64,000 nucleotides of DNA, taken from assembly GCA_004194705.1 (NCBI GenBank), contig SADC01001320.1:620001-684000 (forward strand), written 5' to 3'. The notes under the pieces were generated by a model, which was not told the DNA's origin, searched no databases, and saw only the letters and a list, made by a program, of their open reading frames with translations. Below, piece after piece: positions 1 through 15,324 of this stretch; the stretch's first letter is position 1, and the number at the start of each line of letters is the position of its first letter. Both the position numbers and the translations under genes were made by a program. This DNA comes from Ditylenchus dipsaci. Taxonomy: Eukaryota; Nematoda; Chromadorea; Rhabditida; Anguinidae.

Positions 1-3149
<3,149 letters not shown>

Positions 3150-3204
3150 ATGGGAATAGTATTGCAATATTTCTATTTGTTGAGAATTGTTTTTCTATAT
3201 ATTT

Positions 3205-3210
3205 AATAAA
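3205..3210 (+). terminator. polyadenylation signal of the KCNQ gene
   Basis: AATAAA lies 56 bases after the KCNQ stop codon, at the usual distance for a short 3' UTR. Confidence 0.75.
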
Positions 3211-3229
3211 GAGTTTACTAGTTATTAAC

Positions 3230-6200
3230 AATCATCTTTTCTGTAACTAATGGATTTAAAGAGATGTGTCAGCTAGGATTATTATCATTGGCAGGTGAAA
3301 AGGAAATGCGGTGAATCTAAATCACTGGCGAGTTTGTCTAAATCGCCTAAATGCCGAAAATATTCACCTAATTCACATGGTACATATTTTAAATAGACTA
3401 ACATAATATTTGGTTTTCATTTGACCTACTACCTTTGAAAAGTAATACCGTTTAATTTCTTTTAATTATAAACCCTTGAATAATTACAACCCCATGCCTA
3501 CCTCCAGAATCCCCCTGGCCCGAAAATGGCCAAACCTTTTAACTTAAAAAGTGACGAAAAGGTATTTTTTACTCTTTTTAGCATTTTAAGAATTTTTCTT
3601 TCCGAAGGGGGCTTGGTGAGTTAGTCCAGTATGAAAAACATGGTAAAAATTACCAAAGAAGGTATCCAGGTACCCTCCATAACCCCCCCCCGTTAAAACA
3701 ACCCCGGCCCCCCCCCCGAAAGGTCAAAAAAAATTTAAATAAAAAATCACAAAATTCGTGTCAGTATAAATGTATTATTAAAGATAGAACGGGACGTGGT
3801 CCCGGCCGGGACCCCGTCTCGCTGGACGAAAATTTGACACAAAATCCCGTCCCGGAATCCCGCCGGGTCAATTTCGAAAATCCCGGTCCCGGTTTCAGTT
3901 TTCTTTAAATCATAGGCCAGGATTTCCAGTTAAGAAGATAAGGAACCATCAAACCTCTACTTTATTAATATCCAACCCTCAAGTTCGACGCTCCGTCATT
4001 TCCCATAATTTTCAGGCCACTTTGGGATTCTTTGGCGGACCTATTATGTCTATCCAGTTAAAAAAAATCACTATGATTTCACATATTTTGCAAAGGTTAA
4101 ATTTGTCGCCTGTAACACTAGACTTTCAATACAATACTTCAAAGTTTCACTGTTATAAAGCAGCCAGTGAAAACTGAAATCTTTGCGGTTTTCGGAAATT
4201 GGGAAAAAATCTTCAAAAATTGTAGTAAAAAAGGCTTGGATCAAGCATAATTGTCAAATTCGAGAGCGTAATGTTATTTCGAGAGCTATTTTATTTCTTG
4301 CACCTCATCTCTGGCAGCCATTATTGAAAAATACTAGCATCGGTGTATCAATATATTTAGTTAACAGTATAAGAGACTTGCGCAGTAAAATTGTTGCATT
4401 TTTGATTAAAAAACGCTGAAATTTTTGAAAAATTTAGGTATGTTCTAACTTAAATTAAGCCAACTGATATCCCGGTCATTTTACCGGATCCCGTACGGGG
4501 TCTCGCTGGGTAGGTTCACAAAATCTCGGTCCCGGTCTCAATCTAGGTGAAAAATTCCGTCCCGGAATCCCGCTGGGTGTCGTTTTCTGTCTCTATTTAT
4601 TATGCGTTTTTAACCACAACAACCTATGTACTGCAACTAATTTTCTTTCAACAATCAGATGCGGGGGTACAACAATGGAATCTGGCTCTAATAGTGGCGT
4701 AGTATTTTCAGGTACCTTCTCTTTTAAGATCATATTTTTTTTATATCTAAGTATAAATATATTTTGAAAATCTTGAAGTCCGTCATAAAATGAAGAAAAA
4801 ATAATTATTATCAATGAAAAATAGGTTCTATAACAAAATAAAAATCAATCCTTACCAAAAGTTGAAAATTTTAGACCTTTCTGGGGGTTACCAAGTGCAA
4901 TAGCTCCGAGCGACCTTTTTCTATTTTCTATAAAGATGAATTTATGTTTAATATTGAATCAAATTGTAGAAGCACAGGTTCGGCTCCAAATAAAAAAGTC
5001 ATTTTTATTGTTCATGCCTTAATATTCATTAAATGCTTTTAGAATAAGTACATATAATATTTAAATGGAAAACATACTTTCAGTTGCCCTGCTGATTTCT
5101 TTTATTTGTTTGCATATGCGACTTACAAGAAATAAAATGTTTTCTTTCTTCTGCGCTTTTTATAATAACAAGCTTAAAATGCAGTTTTAGGCGTTTATGA
5201 AGCTAAACTTTCAAAAATGATGTCATTTTAATTAAATTTTAAAATATCGCTATCTAAGTCCCTCTTTTTATTAGTCGAAATCAGGCTACCAACTTTAAAT
5301 TTTGAAATACATTTCGCTTGTACATTTTGCGAAACAAAGTACAATTTGGTCATTTTTGTCAAAAAAGTGCCATTTATCGAGTGCTCATTGAGTTTAAAAA
5401 AATAAAGATTTTGACCAGAAATTTCAAAAATTCTAAAAATTTGTGATCTTTAATCTACAGATCTTTTAATGAAGAAAAAAATTCGCACTAGTAAAGGTAG
5501 AAGGAGAACAAAACCGATGCAATTTAGTTGGTGCTTTCAATGGGAATCAAAAATTTACAAAAAAGGACCAACCTTTGTTGTCATAAAAAGTCTTTTTCCG
5601 GCAGAAAAAAATATTTATACGGCAAATATTTTTGCGGCCATGCCTTATTTCCTCTTATAGAGCCCCCGGGGCTTTTTTTGGATGCCCAAAATTTTTTGAA
5701 ATTTTAATTCAAAATTGACCCTAACACTGAAGTCTTAGTCAAAAACAAGGGAAGGCTCTATTAGAAGAAATACGGTAAGTTTTTTACGGCAACAAAAAGG
5801 TTTGCCCCTTTTGTGTGCTGGCAAAAAAAATTTGCCAAATCACAAATCGCCAAAACAGATTGGTGTGTAAAATTGATCATTATCCAAAAGGTTATGCGCA
5901 TTCGAAATAAGCCGAATTTTTGTCCCAGCCTGCACTTTGAGCTCAAATTTGTCAGGCACTCTTGTTTATTAGAACGACTACTCATAAAAAGGCCATAAGA
6001 GTCTAGTTTTGGCTAGTTGAATATGCTATTAGTTGCTCTAATGTGGTTTTACAGGCTCAAAGAAAAATTAATTGTGCCAAAGTAGTTTTATTTCAAACTT
6101 TTTATTAGCATTTTAGAACCTTTAGTAATAAAACCTAAACTTTGATTGTCTTGCAAATTTCGATGCAAAATTAAGAAAAATTTTATTTTTAGTAACACTT

Positions 6201-7500
6201 GCAAATTAATCGCAGGTTTTCAATAGAAAAACAACAATTACACCAACTTGCAAGCTATATCATTATTGCATTAACATATAATTATTATTTTAGCTGGCCT
6301 GTCCTTACTCTCTCTTCCAAAACCATTTTATTATACTTTCATTAGAAAGCTGTTCCCTTGCTTCTAATATTTTCAAAACAGTTCCTATGTGTTTTGAAGA
6401 GTATTTGCCGAACATAGTGACAAGTGAACATCGTTCTGTTTTTCATCACCATCCCACGGTTTTTTCAAACTAGACGCCTTCCTCGCTTTTTTAAAGGTCA
6501 TAGGTCATCCGTAAAAGTACCAGTTTTGGATCTATCGGTCAGCATAGTGGGGCGCCCGTCCGTCGCCGTCCTAATTTTTTTCACCGCCATCCTGTATTTT
6601 CACCTAATTTTTTATAACTTTTTTGAACTAAAAGTGGAAGGAAATCTGGACGGTCTCGCAAAAATAAGCTACGAAAATAAAAATCGTAAAGAAAATCTGG
6701 TGAAAATGCAGGACGGCGATGGGAAAAATTAGGACGGCGACGGAAGAGCGCCCCACTTTTTCGGTCAGTCCGAAAAAATGTTTTGATCCACAGTTGTTGA
6801 ATTTTATGAGTCGGTTGACCGCCCGATCTCAGTTTTCGGTTTAGTTTTGTCAAAAACAACTGGAATTGTGCTGTAACCTGTTTTCTGTTAGTCTGTTTCT
6901 GTAGTCAGAAGACCAGGAAGGGGTCAAGAAGTTGGTCTCAAGGTCTATTAAATCTTGAATCACAAAAAGTTTTGATCTAGAGTCTAGCCATTTTTTTGAA
7001 TATCACTTTTTAAGACTCCAATAGTGTTAAAACATGCAAGTAGCAGACCTGAAAATGCCTTTAAAAAGCTCCAGCCTTATCCAAAGGTCTATTCTGGGGT
7101 ATTTATGCATGAGTTAGCATTTTCTGTCTTCTACACCCCCATTTGCAACCACCACCCAAAAAGTGGGCAAAATAGGAGGAGGAAGACTCTGTGAGCAGGG
7201 TATTAACACCCTCCTAATCTATTTGTTGTTTTATACCCACGAATTTGTGCCTGTTTCTTTCACCAACTTTTTTTCCACAGAGCCAAATAGTGGTGATTAG
7301 CCCAATTTTCGTGTATTTTAGGAATTTGCTTGAGATTATTATTAAGTTTTTTCCTTGTTTTTTTCATCCAGATATAACTGCGAACATGCCACTTCGATTA
7401 AAAACACTAACCAAGGGCTTTTTAATTTATTTTGCTGAATTAATTTTTGTTGACATATGATTAAGATACAATATTTTTAAGAAAAAATGCTGAAAAAACT
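3230..7500. other. intergenic region, no gene recognised
   Basis: AT-rich spacer. Open frames here are short and lack codon structure or family motifs. It holds a GC-rich sequence repeated in direct orientation (3790-3900 and 4470-4580), and a dispersed repeat at about 5240-5470 related to 1846-2030 and 11545-11745. Confidence 0.6.
3790..4580. repeat. direct repeat of GC-rich CCCGGAATCCCGC segments
   Basis: Two blocks, 3790-3900 and 4470-4580, both contain CCCGTCTCGCTGG-like, then CCCGGTCCCGG-like and CCCGTCCCGGAATCCCGC segments, against an AT-rich background. They are in the same orientation, so they may be the two ends of one element or two fragments of a dispersed repeat. Confidence 0.5.
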
Positions 7501-8405
7501 TAAAGGGCCATTGCCGTCTCCGACAACGGTTGTCCCCACCCATTCAAATTTTTTTCTTCATCGTTGGATTTACGTACGAATTTTTCAACTTGGTTTCTAA
7601 CAAAACTATACCTTAAATTAGATTTTAGGTATGGGTTTGTTAGAAACCAAGTTTAAAAATCCATACAGAAGTTCAACGATTAGGCAAAAAAAATTGAATT
7701 GGCGGTGGACAATTCAAAACAGGTGGCCATGGTCATTTAAGAATAGAATTTTCAGCGGATCGATAGAGTTGCCTAATTTGGACAGTCGTATCTTTCGACC
7801 AACTTTTGATTAAAAATCAACTTAGAGGGGCATGCCCGTGCGTTACACCTAGAAAAGGCGGGTAAAAACAGCTCTTTTTTCCTCGAAGTTTTTTTAACCG
7901 CGTTCTCATCTAGATTTTTTAAGTTTTCTGTATAATTTCTAAAAGTATATTCTATTTGACGCAGAACGAGTGAAAAATGCAACATTTGAAAAAAATGCTG
8001 GTCGTCGCCTTTTTTGGGAACAATCGAGCATGCTATTTTAAAACATGTTTTCACACGTTTCAGGTCCTAAAACACACTAAAAAACTGTTAATGCCACTTT
8101 TTGAGGGAAGTTGACATAATAATGAAGCTCAGCCAAAAAAAATTTCAAATTATTCACCTCAAAAATTTAAGACACAAGGAGGACCCTTGCATAGTATTTG
8201 GTCGACATTTAGTCAATTGTCTTGTTAATTATACATACCTAGGCCATCTTGTATATAAACTATAAAAAGGGTTAACGAAGTAATCGTTTATTCAAATGGT
8301 GGTGATTAGCACAATTTCAGCGTATTTAAGAATTGACTCAAGAATATTATTGAATTATTATTTCCTGGTTTTGTCTTTATGCCTGCTATAATTGCGAGCA
8401 GGAAT
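7290..8405. repeat. pair of diverged direct repeats
   Basis: About 100 bases starting GTGGTGATTAGC at 7290 recur at 8300-8405 in the same orientation with many differences. No function is visible. Confidence 0.45.
7504..7736. mobile_element. TTAA-flanked foldback element, CATTGCCGTC type
   Basis: Nearly the whole segment is a hairpin: its arms meet near 7620. The ends read TTAA-AGGGCCATTGCCGTCTCC on the left and GGCCATGGTCAT-TTAA on the right. A second copy of the same family is at 34607-34836. It has no coding capacity. Confidence 0.75.
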
Positions 8406-9120
8406 TGAAAGAAGAATAAACATTTTATTTTCTGCGCTTCCCAGTATGGGGGTGGTTATTGTTTTGGGGGCAGCCAATCTGTGGAACATTTCCTTCTATT
8501 CTGTGTTGCTAATTGTTTTGGACTCCAAATTGAGTTTGTTGCCTCATGTAGCATTTAATGATTCCCGTTTTTCGGGTGGGCCTAACAAAAGACTAAGCAA
8601 AAAATATGTCTAGTGCGCTTTCTTAATTTTACATTACTCTAAATTTCTGCACTTTTGGGGGAGGAGCGCTTTGAGGTGCTCAATCAAATAAGTTTTCGCC
8701 TCCTCCTTTGAAAAAAGCCACGACTTTATTCTCTGTATAAAAACTTCGCAGTTGGTGTCATCTTTTAGCTAAGCAATAGGCCAAAAAATGACACACACCC
8801 TTATCGACTCTGAGGTCTGTATCTTAGCTCAGAGTCATCATTCTTCAAAGCTGTTGATTTCGTTTCTTAGCTCCCGCGAGCTCTACGATACACTTAAAGA
8901 TTTTGGTAGAGCAACTGGAAATTTCGAGATCGAATTCAAATTTTTCCGATTTTCGGCGATCTAAAAAATGGAAGCGCCGGAGCTTCTGTTAGAGGAAATA
9001 CGGTTTTCATAAAGTATATACTGTTGAAAACGTAAAAGTCCTGCAAACTGACGATACCGGGTTCGCACTCAGCATAGTCGATTTATTCAAAAAACTTCCC
9101 TTTGAGTTTAAAAGTCACTG
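8400..9120. other. spacer with one end of a CCGTATTTCC element
   Basis: No gene recognised. The sequence at 8770-9005 ends in AGAGGAAATACGG, the right end of the CCGTATTTCCTCT family seen elsewhere, but no matching left end is present, so it is a truncated copy. Confidence 0.5.
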
Positions 9121-9124
9121 TCTA

Positions 9125-9830
9125 TTTGAAAATTCGGCTAAACTTCGTTATACCACATCCTACCAAAAGTTGATTTTGACCACTTATTCATGCTTTTCAG
9201 GTCGTAATTAGTCGAAAAAACATGTTTTTGGGATTGGGAAGGATTTTTTCGAGAAAAAATTTTTTGACCGAAAATTGACTTTTTGCCTTGGGCGACCAAG
9301 CTAAACCATCATAAAGAGGTACCCAGATACCCCAAAAAGCTGGGGTTTGAACACAGTTTTGTTGACTGGGCCTACCGCATAAAAAACTCTGGTATACATA
9401 CATTTTTATGCATCCACAGTCACTTTCGAGTGATTTGCGTCTAAGGTATGTGGGTCTGCGCATCTCAACTCCAAGCCCCCTGCGCCCCCGAAGTTGGCGC
9501 AGGGGCTTGAGAGTTAGAGATGCGCGCACGCACTTACCTTAGACATAATTCCGAGCAAGACTCTTGATTAAAAATGCATTAAAGACTCTTTTCGCCTAGC
9601 TGCAGTGACCAAAACGGTGTAAAGGACCTTTTATAAGATGGTTTACCTTGGTCCCCAAGGCAAAAAGTCAATTTTGGTCAAAAAGTTTTTTCTCGAAAAT
9701 TTCCTTCCCAATCCCAAAAACATGTTTTTTCGACTAATTACGACCTGAAAAGCACGAATAAGTGGTCAAAATTAACTTTTGGTAGGATGTGGTATAACGA
9801 ATTCCAGCCGAAAATTCTCTTCGAGACAGC
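9125..9830. mobile_element. long palindrome containing the conserved hairpin block
   Basis: Inverted arms of about 340 bases meet near 9490. The outer arm begins near TTCGTTATACCACATCC on the left and GGATGTGGTATAACGAA on the right. The centre holds a GC-rich stem (CAAGCCCCCTGCGCC with its complement) next to TCTAAGGTAAGTG. Variants of this core occur near 19.3, 23.2, 23.8 and 25.9 kb. Confidence 0.7.
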
Positions 9831-9901
9831 AAACATTCGAGTATTGAATTTGCGAGTTTCCTAAGTTTAAGTTTTTTTGTTTTGAAAGAAACTTTAAATT
9901 A

Positions 9902-10055
9902 CCGTATTCTCTCTAATAATCCCACTGTGGATTATTTTTCAATCTCCGAAAAATCTCGAAATTGTCAATTAAAAATGGCCCTAACTCTGAAATCCTAGTC
10001 AAAAAATCGGGGGGTGTGGATTATTAGAGATGTGGGATTATTAGAGCGAATACGG
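9902..10055. mobile_element. CCGTATT TA-flanked miniature element
   Basis: TA duplication on both sides; the inverted ends are CCGTATTCTCTCTAATAATC and its complement. It is non-coding and belongs to the CCGTATTTCCTCTAAT family that recurs at least six times in the window. Confidence 0.8.
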
Positions 10056-10079
10056 TAGGCAAACGACGCACTTTTAGAA

Positions 10080-11385
10080 AAATTAAAAAAGGGTTACTTA
10101 TAAGTGTAAAACGATATTTTGATCTAAAAAAATTATTGCTAGCAATCCTGAAGCGGAGTTCTTAAATACTGTTAACTTTAGTTGATTTTAAAACAAAGTT
10201 TAAGTTTAAGTTTCTAGAAGAATTTCAATTTCTTTCATCTTTTATCTGTACTTTTGTCAAATACTTCTTTCACGATAAAAAATAAAGTAGTAGAGCTGGT
10301 TCCTTGCGCAATTGTACATTTTGACATAGAACCATTTTCGACAAAACTACATAAAAAGGAAAAATAAATTTAGAAATTTTTATATGTGTTAAAATCGATT
10401 CAGATTAACTGTTTTCGAGTACCATGGTCTGAAGAAAAAGGAAGATTGGGTTATTTGACGTTGCTCACCAGGTCTAAAATCCCCCGTATCAACCGTTTTA
10501 ACAGTCGGAATCCCCGTGTTCAATTGTGTTCGTCTTTGTTCGTTTTTGAAATTTGTTTATTGCTCAATCTTGACATGATCATCTCACTCTATTTTTCAAT
10601 TCGACATCTAACTCTTACAAATATCTGGATTAGTGAGTGTATTTATCCACAAAATCCATACTACTTAGCGAAAAAGTCATTTTCAATACATTTCTAGGCC
10701 CAACTCCAAAGTGGTTTCATTTCCACTCAACTACAGTCATTTTTTTGATATAATGCACTGAGAAAACGGTGCCATAGCACCAGCTTTGACGCCATTTTTC
10801 TTGCTTCACTACCCCAGTTCTTAGTCGATTAACAAATAACACACACATCGACCGTTGCCAGTCCCCTAGCCCACAAAAATTTTATTTCTAGCCCAAACGA
10901 ATTAATTGTGTGCAACTAAAATGGCAAAAAAGCAACAACAAAAGCCAACCTTATTAGCATGCCAATCGAGTTATCTTCTCCCTGGCATACCCACAGTCTC
11001 ATTGTTGATTAATTTGGTAGTGGAACAGAATGGCGGTGGGCAGGATAAGTTGTGTTTAACATGTCCTTGCAACTTCCTGTTCCACTCCACAGCCTCTTGT
11101 CATGCCAATCTTGAACATATTGTTGTGTTTGCTGTTTTCCTATTGCTTCGTCTTGTCCTGTCCCTCATATAAACTGTTCTTTTCTATGCTATGCCAGCCA
11201 ATTATTAATTCATTTTGGATAACTTGCACATCTTTACAGACAATTACTTATGCATTATTTTGTGCGTTTTTATAAGAAGAACTAACTTTTAGCTCTTAAC
11301 CGGAGATTGTCGAGCATCGAAATTTATCGAAGGATCCTGAATTTCGAATTCGACCTTTACAAATTTTTTTTTTTAAAAAAAGATG
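10080..11385. other. intergenic region with a low-repeat island
   Basis: No gene recognised. The stretch at about 10840-11260 has more balanced composition and no inverted-repeat structure, unlike its surroundings. It could be an untranslated exon or regulatory sequence, but its 88-codon open frame shows no known motif. Confidence 0.4.
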
Positions 11386-11386
11386 T

Positions 11387-11471
11387 AGTCCCCAGTGGGA
11401 TTCGAACCCACGATCTTCTGATGTCCATGTGAGTAGAAGTCAGACGCCTTAAATCCACTAGGCCATGGGAC
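11387..11471 (-). tRNA. tRNA-Arg (anticodon UCU) with a short intron
   Basis: Read on the minus strand, the D arm matches an A box (TGGCCTAGTGG) and the T arm is a perfect B box (GGTTCGAATCC). Removing about 11 bases after the base 3' of the anticodon restores the stem TCTGA-CTTCTAA-TCAGA, giving anticodon TCT, a tRNA that carries an intron in many animals. A run of seven T follows the 3' end and fits a pol III terminator. The last two acceptor-stem pairs do not match, so a recent pseudogene is possible. Confidence 0.8.
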
Positions 11472-11544
11472 ACATGATAGTGATGGAAAAAAAGGTATTT
11501 GTATCTTATCGATTTAAGACAAATGACCGCACATTCCTTTATAT

Positions 11545-11745
11545 CAGGGTTTCCAACTCAAAATTTGAAAATAAATTTCATTTTTATAAAATAAAGGACA
11601 TTTGGTCGGAAAGTACCATTTTATCCAGTGCTTTTTGGTTTTGAGTACTAAAAATAAAGCTTTTGACGTGAAATTTCGAAATTTAAAAAGGTTTGAGTTA
11701 CCAAATAAAAGACAAATCTTTAAATAAAGGACGTTTGGGAGCCCT
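11545..11745. repeat. dispersed repeat, family also at 1.85 and 5.24 kb
   Basis: About 200 bases containing AAAGGACATTTGG and ATCCAGTGCTTT. It is inverted relative to the copy at 1846-2030, and a weaker relative lies at 5240-5470. It ends with GGGAGCCCTG, as does the other copy. Non-coding. Confidence 0.6.
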
Positions 11746-12253
11746 GCTTTATTTATACCACTGCAGTTTTCTGAATGTGTCAAAGTAACCTTTTTTTCTG
11801 TTAAGTCGACTTTGAATCAACTACGTAGCACAATGTTTAAATAAATACATCGTTCATAAAATAGTAACGGTGGTCCAAAAGTTCTGTTACAAACGTTACA
11901 AACAACGTTAATACAAGTCCTTACTTTTTAGTTGACTTTTATGTATAGAGTCCCAACCCGTATTTACCAAGAGCAGAACCTATGATATCACTGAATTTTT
12001 TTAAATGAAAGACGTGTGTTTCATGCGGAAGTATAAACGATAACTATATTTCGCAGTTTTTTGTGTGAAAAATTTGTGGCTGTTCGATTTTACTAGCTAT
12101 ATTCTTAAAAAAGTTCTGTATCTGAAAACATGTTTTGTAAAATAATTAAGACCTGATAAGCTCGAACAAGTGGGTAAAGCTCACCTTTAAGGTTTAATAT
12201 ATAAAAATTTTGCCAGTAGCCCATTTTACATATTAAATAAACCCCTATTTCAA

Positions 12254-13030
12254 GGTGGTATTAATTTTGGCCATAGAATTGTGAAAAATGGCCATAGAAT
12301 ATTTAATTTTGGCCATAGATTTTTTGGCCATAGAATTGTGAAAAATGGCCATAGAATTGTGAAAAATGGCCATAGAATTGTGAAAAATGGCCATAGATTT
12401 CTGAAAAATGGCCATAGAATATTTAATCTTGGCCATAGATTTTTTTTGGCCATAGATTTTTGAATTTTGGCCATAGATTTTTGAAAAATGGCCATAGATT
12501 TCTGAAAAATGGCCATAGAATATTTAATTTTGGCATAGATTTTTTTGGCCATAGAATTGTGAAAATTGGCCATAGATTTCTGAATTTTAGCCATACTCGC
12601 TCGAAATCATGTTTCAACCACTTTTTAAGATGCTCTTGAACCTGAAACATACTGAAAGATGTTTTAAGGGTGTCGATGACAATTTTCCGAGAAATTTTTT
12701 GACCGCCCTGAACGACCAATGGTCGGAAAATTACAGAATTTTTTTTTCTCGGAAAAGTGTCATCGACACCCTTAAAACATCTTTTCAGTATGTTTCAGGT
12801 TCAAGAGCATCTTAAAAAGTGGTTGAAACATGATTTCGAGCGAGTATGGCTAAAATTCAGAAATCTATGGCCAATTTTCAGAAATCTATGGCCATTTTTC
12901 ACAATTCTATGGCCATTTTTCACAATTCTATGGCCATTTTTCACAATTCTATGGCCAAAAAATCTATGGCCAAAATTAAATATTCTATGGCCATTTTTCA
13001 CAATTCTATGGCCAATTTTAAATATAACCC
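12254..13030. mobile_element. foldback element with GGCCATAG tandem arms
   Basis: Each arm is an array of units of roughly 20 bases, GGCCATAGAATTGTGAAAAAT and variants: about fifteen on the left (12268-12560) and nine in inverted orientation on the right (12846-13015). Between them is a second palindrome around 12610-12830. The ends (GGTGGTATTAATTTTGG and GGGTTATATTTAAAATTGG) resemble those of the element at 61636. The flanks TATTTCAA and ATTTTCAA are a possible decayed 8-bp duplication. Open frames across it only reflect the repeat. Confidence 0.75.
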
Positions 13031-13264
13031 ATTTTCAATTAATCACCACTAGATTTGCGGTGAATATAAAAATTGTTTAGTTAAAGTCGGATTTGCTGTT
13101 GTCATGCAACTAATTTGTAATTGATGTAATTTTGATAAAGCACCTTTAATATAATTTATTTGTTGTCAAGTAAATGGATTTGGACGCCTATCCAAACTGC
13201 CCCTTAAATGGATTAGTGAAATTAGACAACTTTCATAACATATAATTCTTGGAATTGAAACAGG

Positions 13265-14854
13265 CAGTGCTGTAAATCAGTGATGTGCGCAGCTCCTCTT
13301 GCTCCGCTCTTGCTTCGAGCGCTCCTGCTCCGAGCCAAGAGCCAGAGCAGGAGCCAAAATTATGGAGGCAGGAGCCAAGAGCCGGAGCAGGAGCCAAAGT
13401 TTTGGAGGTAAGAGCAAGAGCCAGAGCAGGAGCCAAAAATTTTGTGGCAGGAGCCAAGAGCCAGAGCAGGAGCAAAAAATTCAGGGCAAGAGCCAAGAGC
13501 AAAAATTTTTAAAGTTCACTACTTTTCCTTTTTTTAAAGGGAGTGCACATCGAGGAGCGAATATTTTGAACTCTCAAGTTCGATTCCCAGTAGGTGCACA
13601 CCTTTTCTAACTTTTTTCATGTTTTATGTACGATTTTAGTATGAAAATGATGCTCCGCTCTTGGATATTCAACAACACCATCAGCGCACGCTTAAATTAC
13701 TGCCCGGCTAAGTTGCAGGCCAAAACACCACCTAAAATCGCTTTTTGTTCGAAAAAATATTTATTTTGGGTTATTCTTTTCTTTCTTTGATTAATATTTT
13801 TGACTTTTTTTACTGCTCTAAACGTTTTATATACCAATGTGTAGTCAAGATTCTAGTCTTTGTTTTAAGCTATCACAGAAAGAAAAAAAGTAAAAGTTAG
13901 TTAGAGCTAAAATCCAAAATGTTTTATTTGTGCCATCATACCCTTCAAATAATACTCTTTTGTCGCTGGTCGAATCTTCGCAAGCTACCCATTTTTTTAC
14001 CGATTTTGGTGTTAAATAATATCCATCTAACTGTAAAAAAATATAACCTTACGAGAAGTCAGTAAAATGAGTAGAAAAGTAGGTGATGAAACCCAAAGTA
14101 AATGGTTTATAGTTGATTCCTCTTTAATGTGATGGTCATATGCATGAAATCGCAAAAATTAAGGCAGTTGCTGACAGTAAAGAAGTGCTGGAACGGTTGC
14201 AATAGATTGCTCGATACTTTTTGACCATAGTAGTGAGTTGACCTGCTAAAATGGACTAAAAATAGGGTGTGTAGACAGTGGGAATCAAGCCTGAGAGTTC
14301 AAAATATTCGCTCCTCTATGTGCATCCCCCTCCTTAACGAAATATAAAAATCTCGGTAAATTACCAGTAAAACGGTTTCAAAACATTTTTAAAAAATGTT
14401 GTGAAAATTTTCAAAAATATAGTTATATAAGCTCTGCTCTTGGCTCCGAGCGCTCCTGCCCGACCAAGAGCCAGAGCAGGAGCCAAAATTTGGAGGTAAG
14501 AGCCAAGAGCAGAGCAGGAGCCAAAAATTTTAAGGCAGGAGCCAAGAGCCAGAGCAGGAGCCGAAATTTTCGGGAGCACATCACTGCTGTAAATCTCGGC
14601 ACCGGCTAAACTTTAGACACCTGCTTCTAGCAGCTATTAGTATTACCCAATCCGATGCCGCGGATTAATAGTAGCTTATACATCGGCACCAGGCCGGTGC
14701 CGGTATGCAGAAGGGTTGAATGACTAATTTTTTCATTCCCAGCCCGGTGCAATGTCTAAGCTACCTAATAATCCGCGGCCTCGGGCTGGGCAATATTGAT
14801 AACTGCTAGAAACAGGTGTTTGAAATTTAGCCGGTGCCGAGATTTACAGCAACG
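13265..14854. mobile_element. hAT-like miniature element, split by another hAT-like element
   Basis: Ends CAGTGCTGTAAATCTCGGC and its near-complement at 14830-14854, flanked by a perfect 8-bp duplication GAAACAGG (13257-13264 and 14855-14862). After removing the insertion at 13278-14586 and one copy of its duplication, the element is about 270 bases and almost entirely palindromic (CGGCACCGGC arms). TIR and duplication length indicate the hAT superfamily. Confidence 0.85.
13278..14586. mobile_element. hAT-like non-autonomous element with AGAGCCAGAGC arrays
   Basis: Ends CAGTGATGTGCGCAGCTCC and GGGAGCACATCACTG; perfect 8-bp duplication CTGTAAAT at 13270-13277 and 14587-14594. Subterminal tandem repeats of GGAGCCAAGAGCCAGAGCA type lie at 13318-13505 and 14460-14565 in the same orientation. 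At 13550-13610 and about 14280-14330 are copies of a short tRNA-like repeat (GTTCGATTCCC). No transposase is present. Confidence 0.9.
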
Positions 14855-15151
14855 GAAACAGGCGTTTCTCCCCTTAAGCATTTGAGTTTGGACTAACAGC
14901 TATGAATTCACCAATTTTTTTCAGCACATTTCTTTGAAAAAGTGTTTCAAAATGTTTAGCACTCTTTTACCCCAAAGTGACAAAATGCAGATAATTTTAG
15001 AATGCTTCGAAAGCATTGACTCATGATTCATAAATTCACAGTTATCGTGAATTTTAGGTCATAATTTGGTGAGTCAAATGAATCATGAGTCAAACTTATT
15101 TTCGATTTGACTCATGGAGCAATGAGTCGAATTGCCAGTACTGCTTGTAAC

Positions 15152-15316
15152 CAGGGTGGTGTCTTCAGCCAGCTGACGTTAAACTCAGCCATCAGCCGCC
15201 TGAAGCTAATGGCTGAGGTAAAAATTTGGGCCGGCTGACGGCTGAGACTGAGGAAAATTTTCAGACCTAAGCCGCTGAGGCTGATGGCTGAGGTAATCGT
15301 CAAGTATACCACCCTG
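15152..15316. mobile_element. short hAT-like miniature element
   Basis: The ends CAGGGTGGTGTC and ATACCACCCTG are flanked by a perfect 8-bp duplication CTTGTAAC (15144-15151, 15317-15324). The interior repeats the words CAGCCATCAGCC and GGCTGAGG in both orientations and can fold. Non-coding. Confidence 0.85.
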
Positions 15317-15324
15317 CTTGTAAC

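Noticed and set aside
12245..13080. Several overlapping open frames with regularly repeated words
   Set aside because: They run in all directions across the GGCCATAG tandem arrays; the frame openness comes from the 21-base unit, not from coding.
13233..13610. Frames rich in Ala/Arg/Ser repeats
   Set aside because: Translations of the AGAGCCAGAGC array of a hAT-like element; no protein family and both strands are open.
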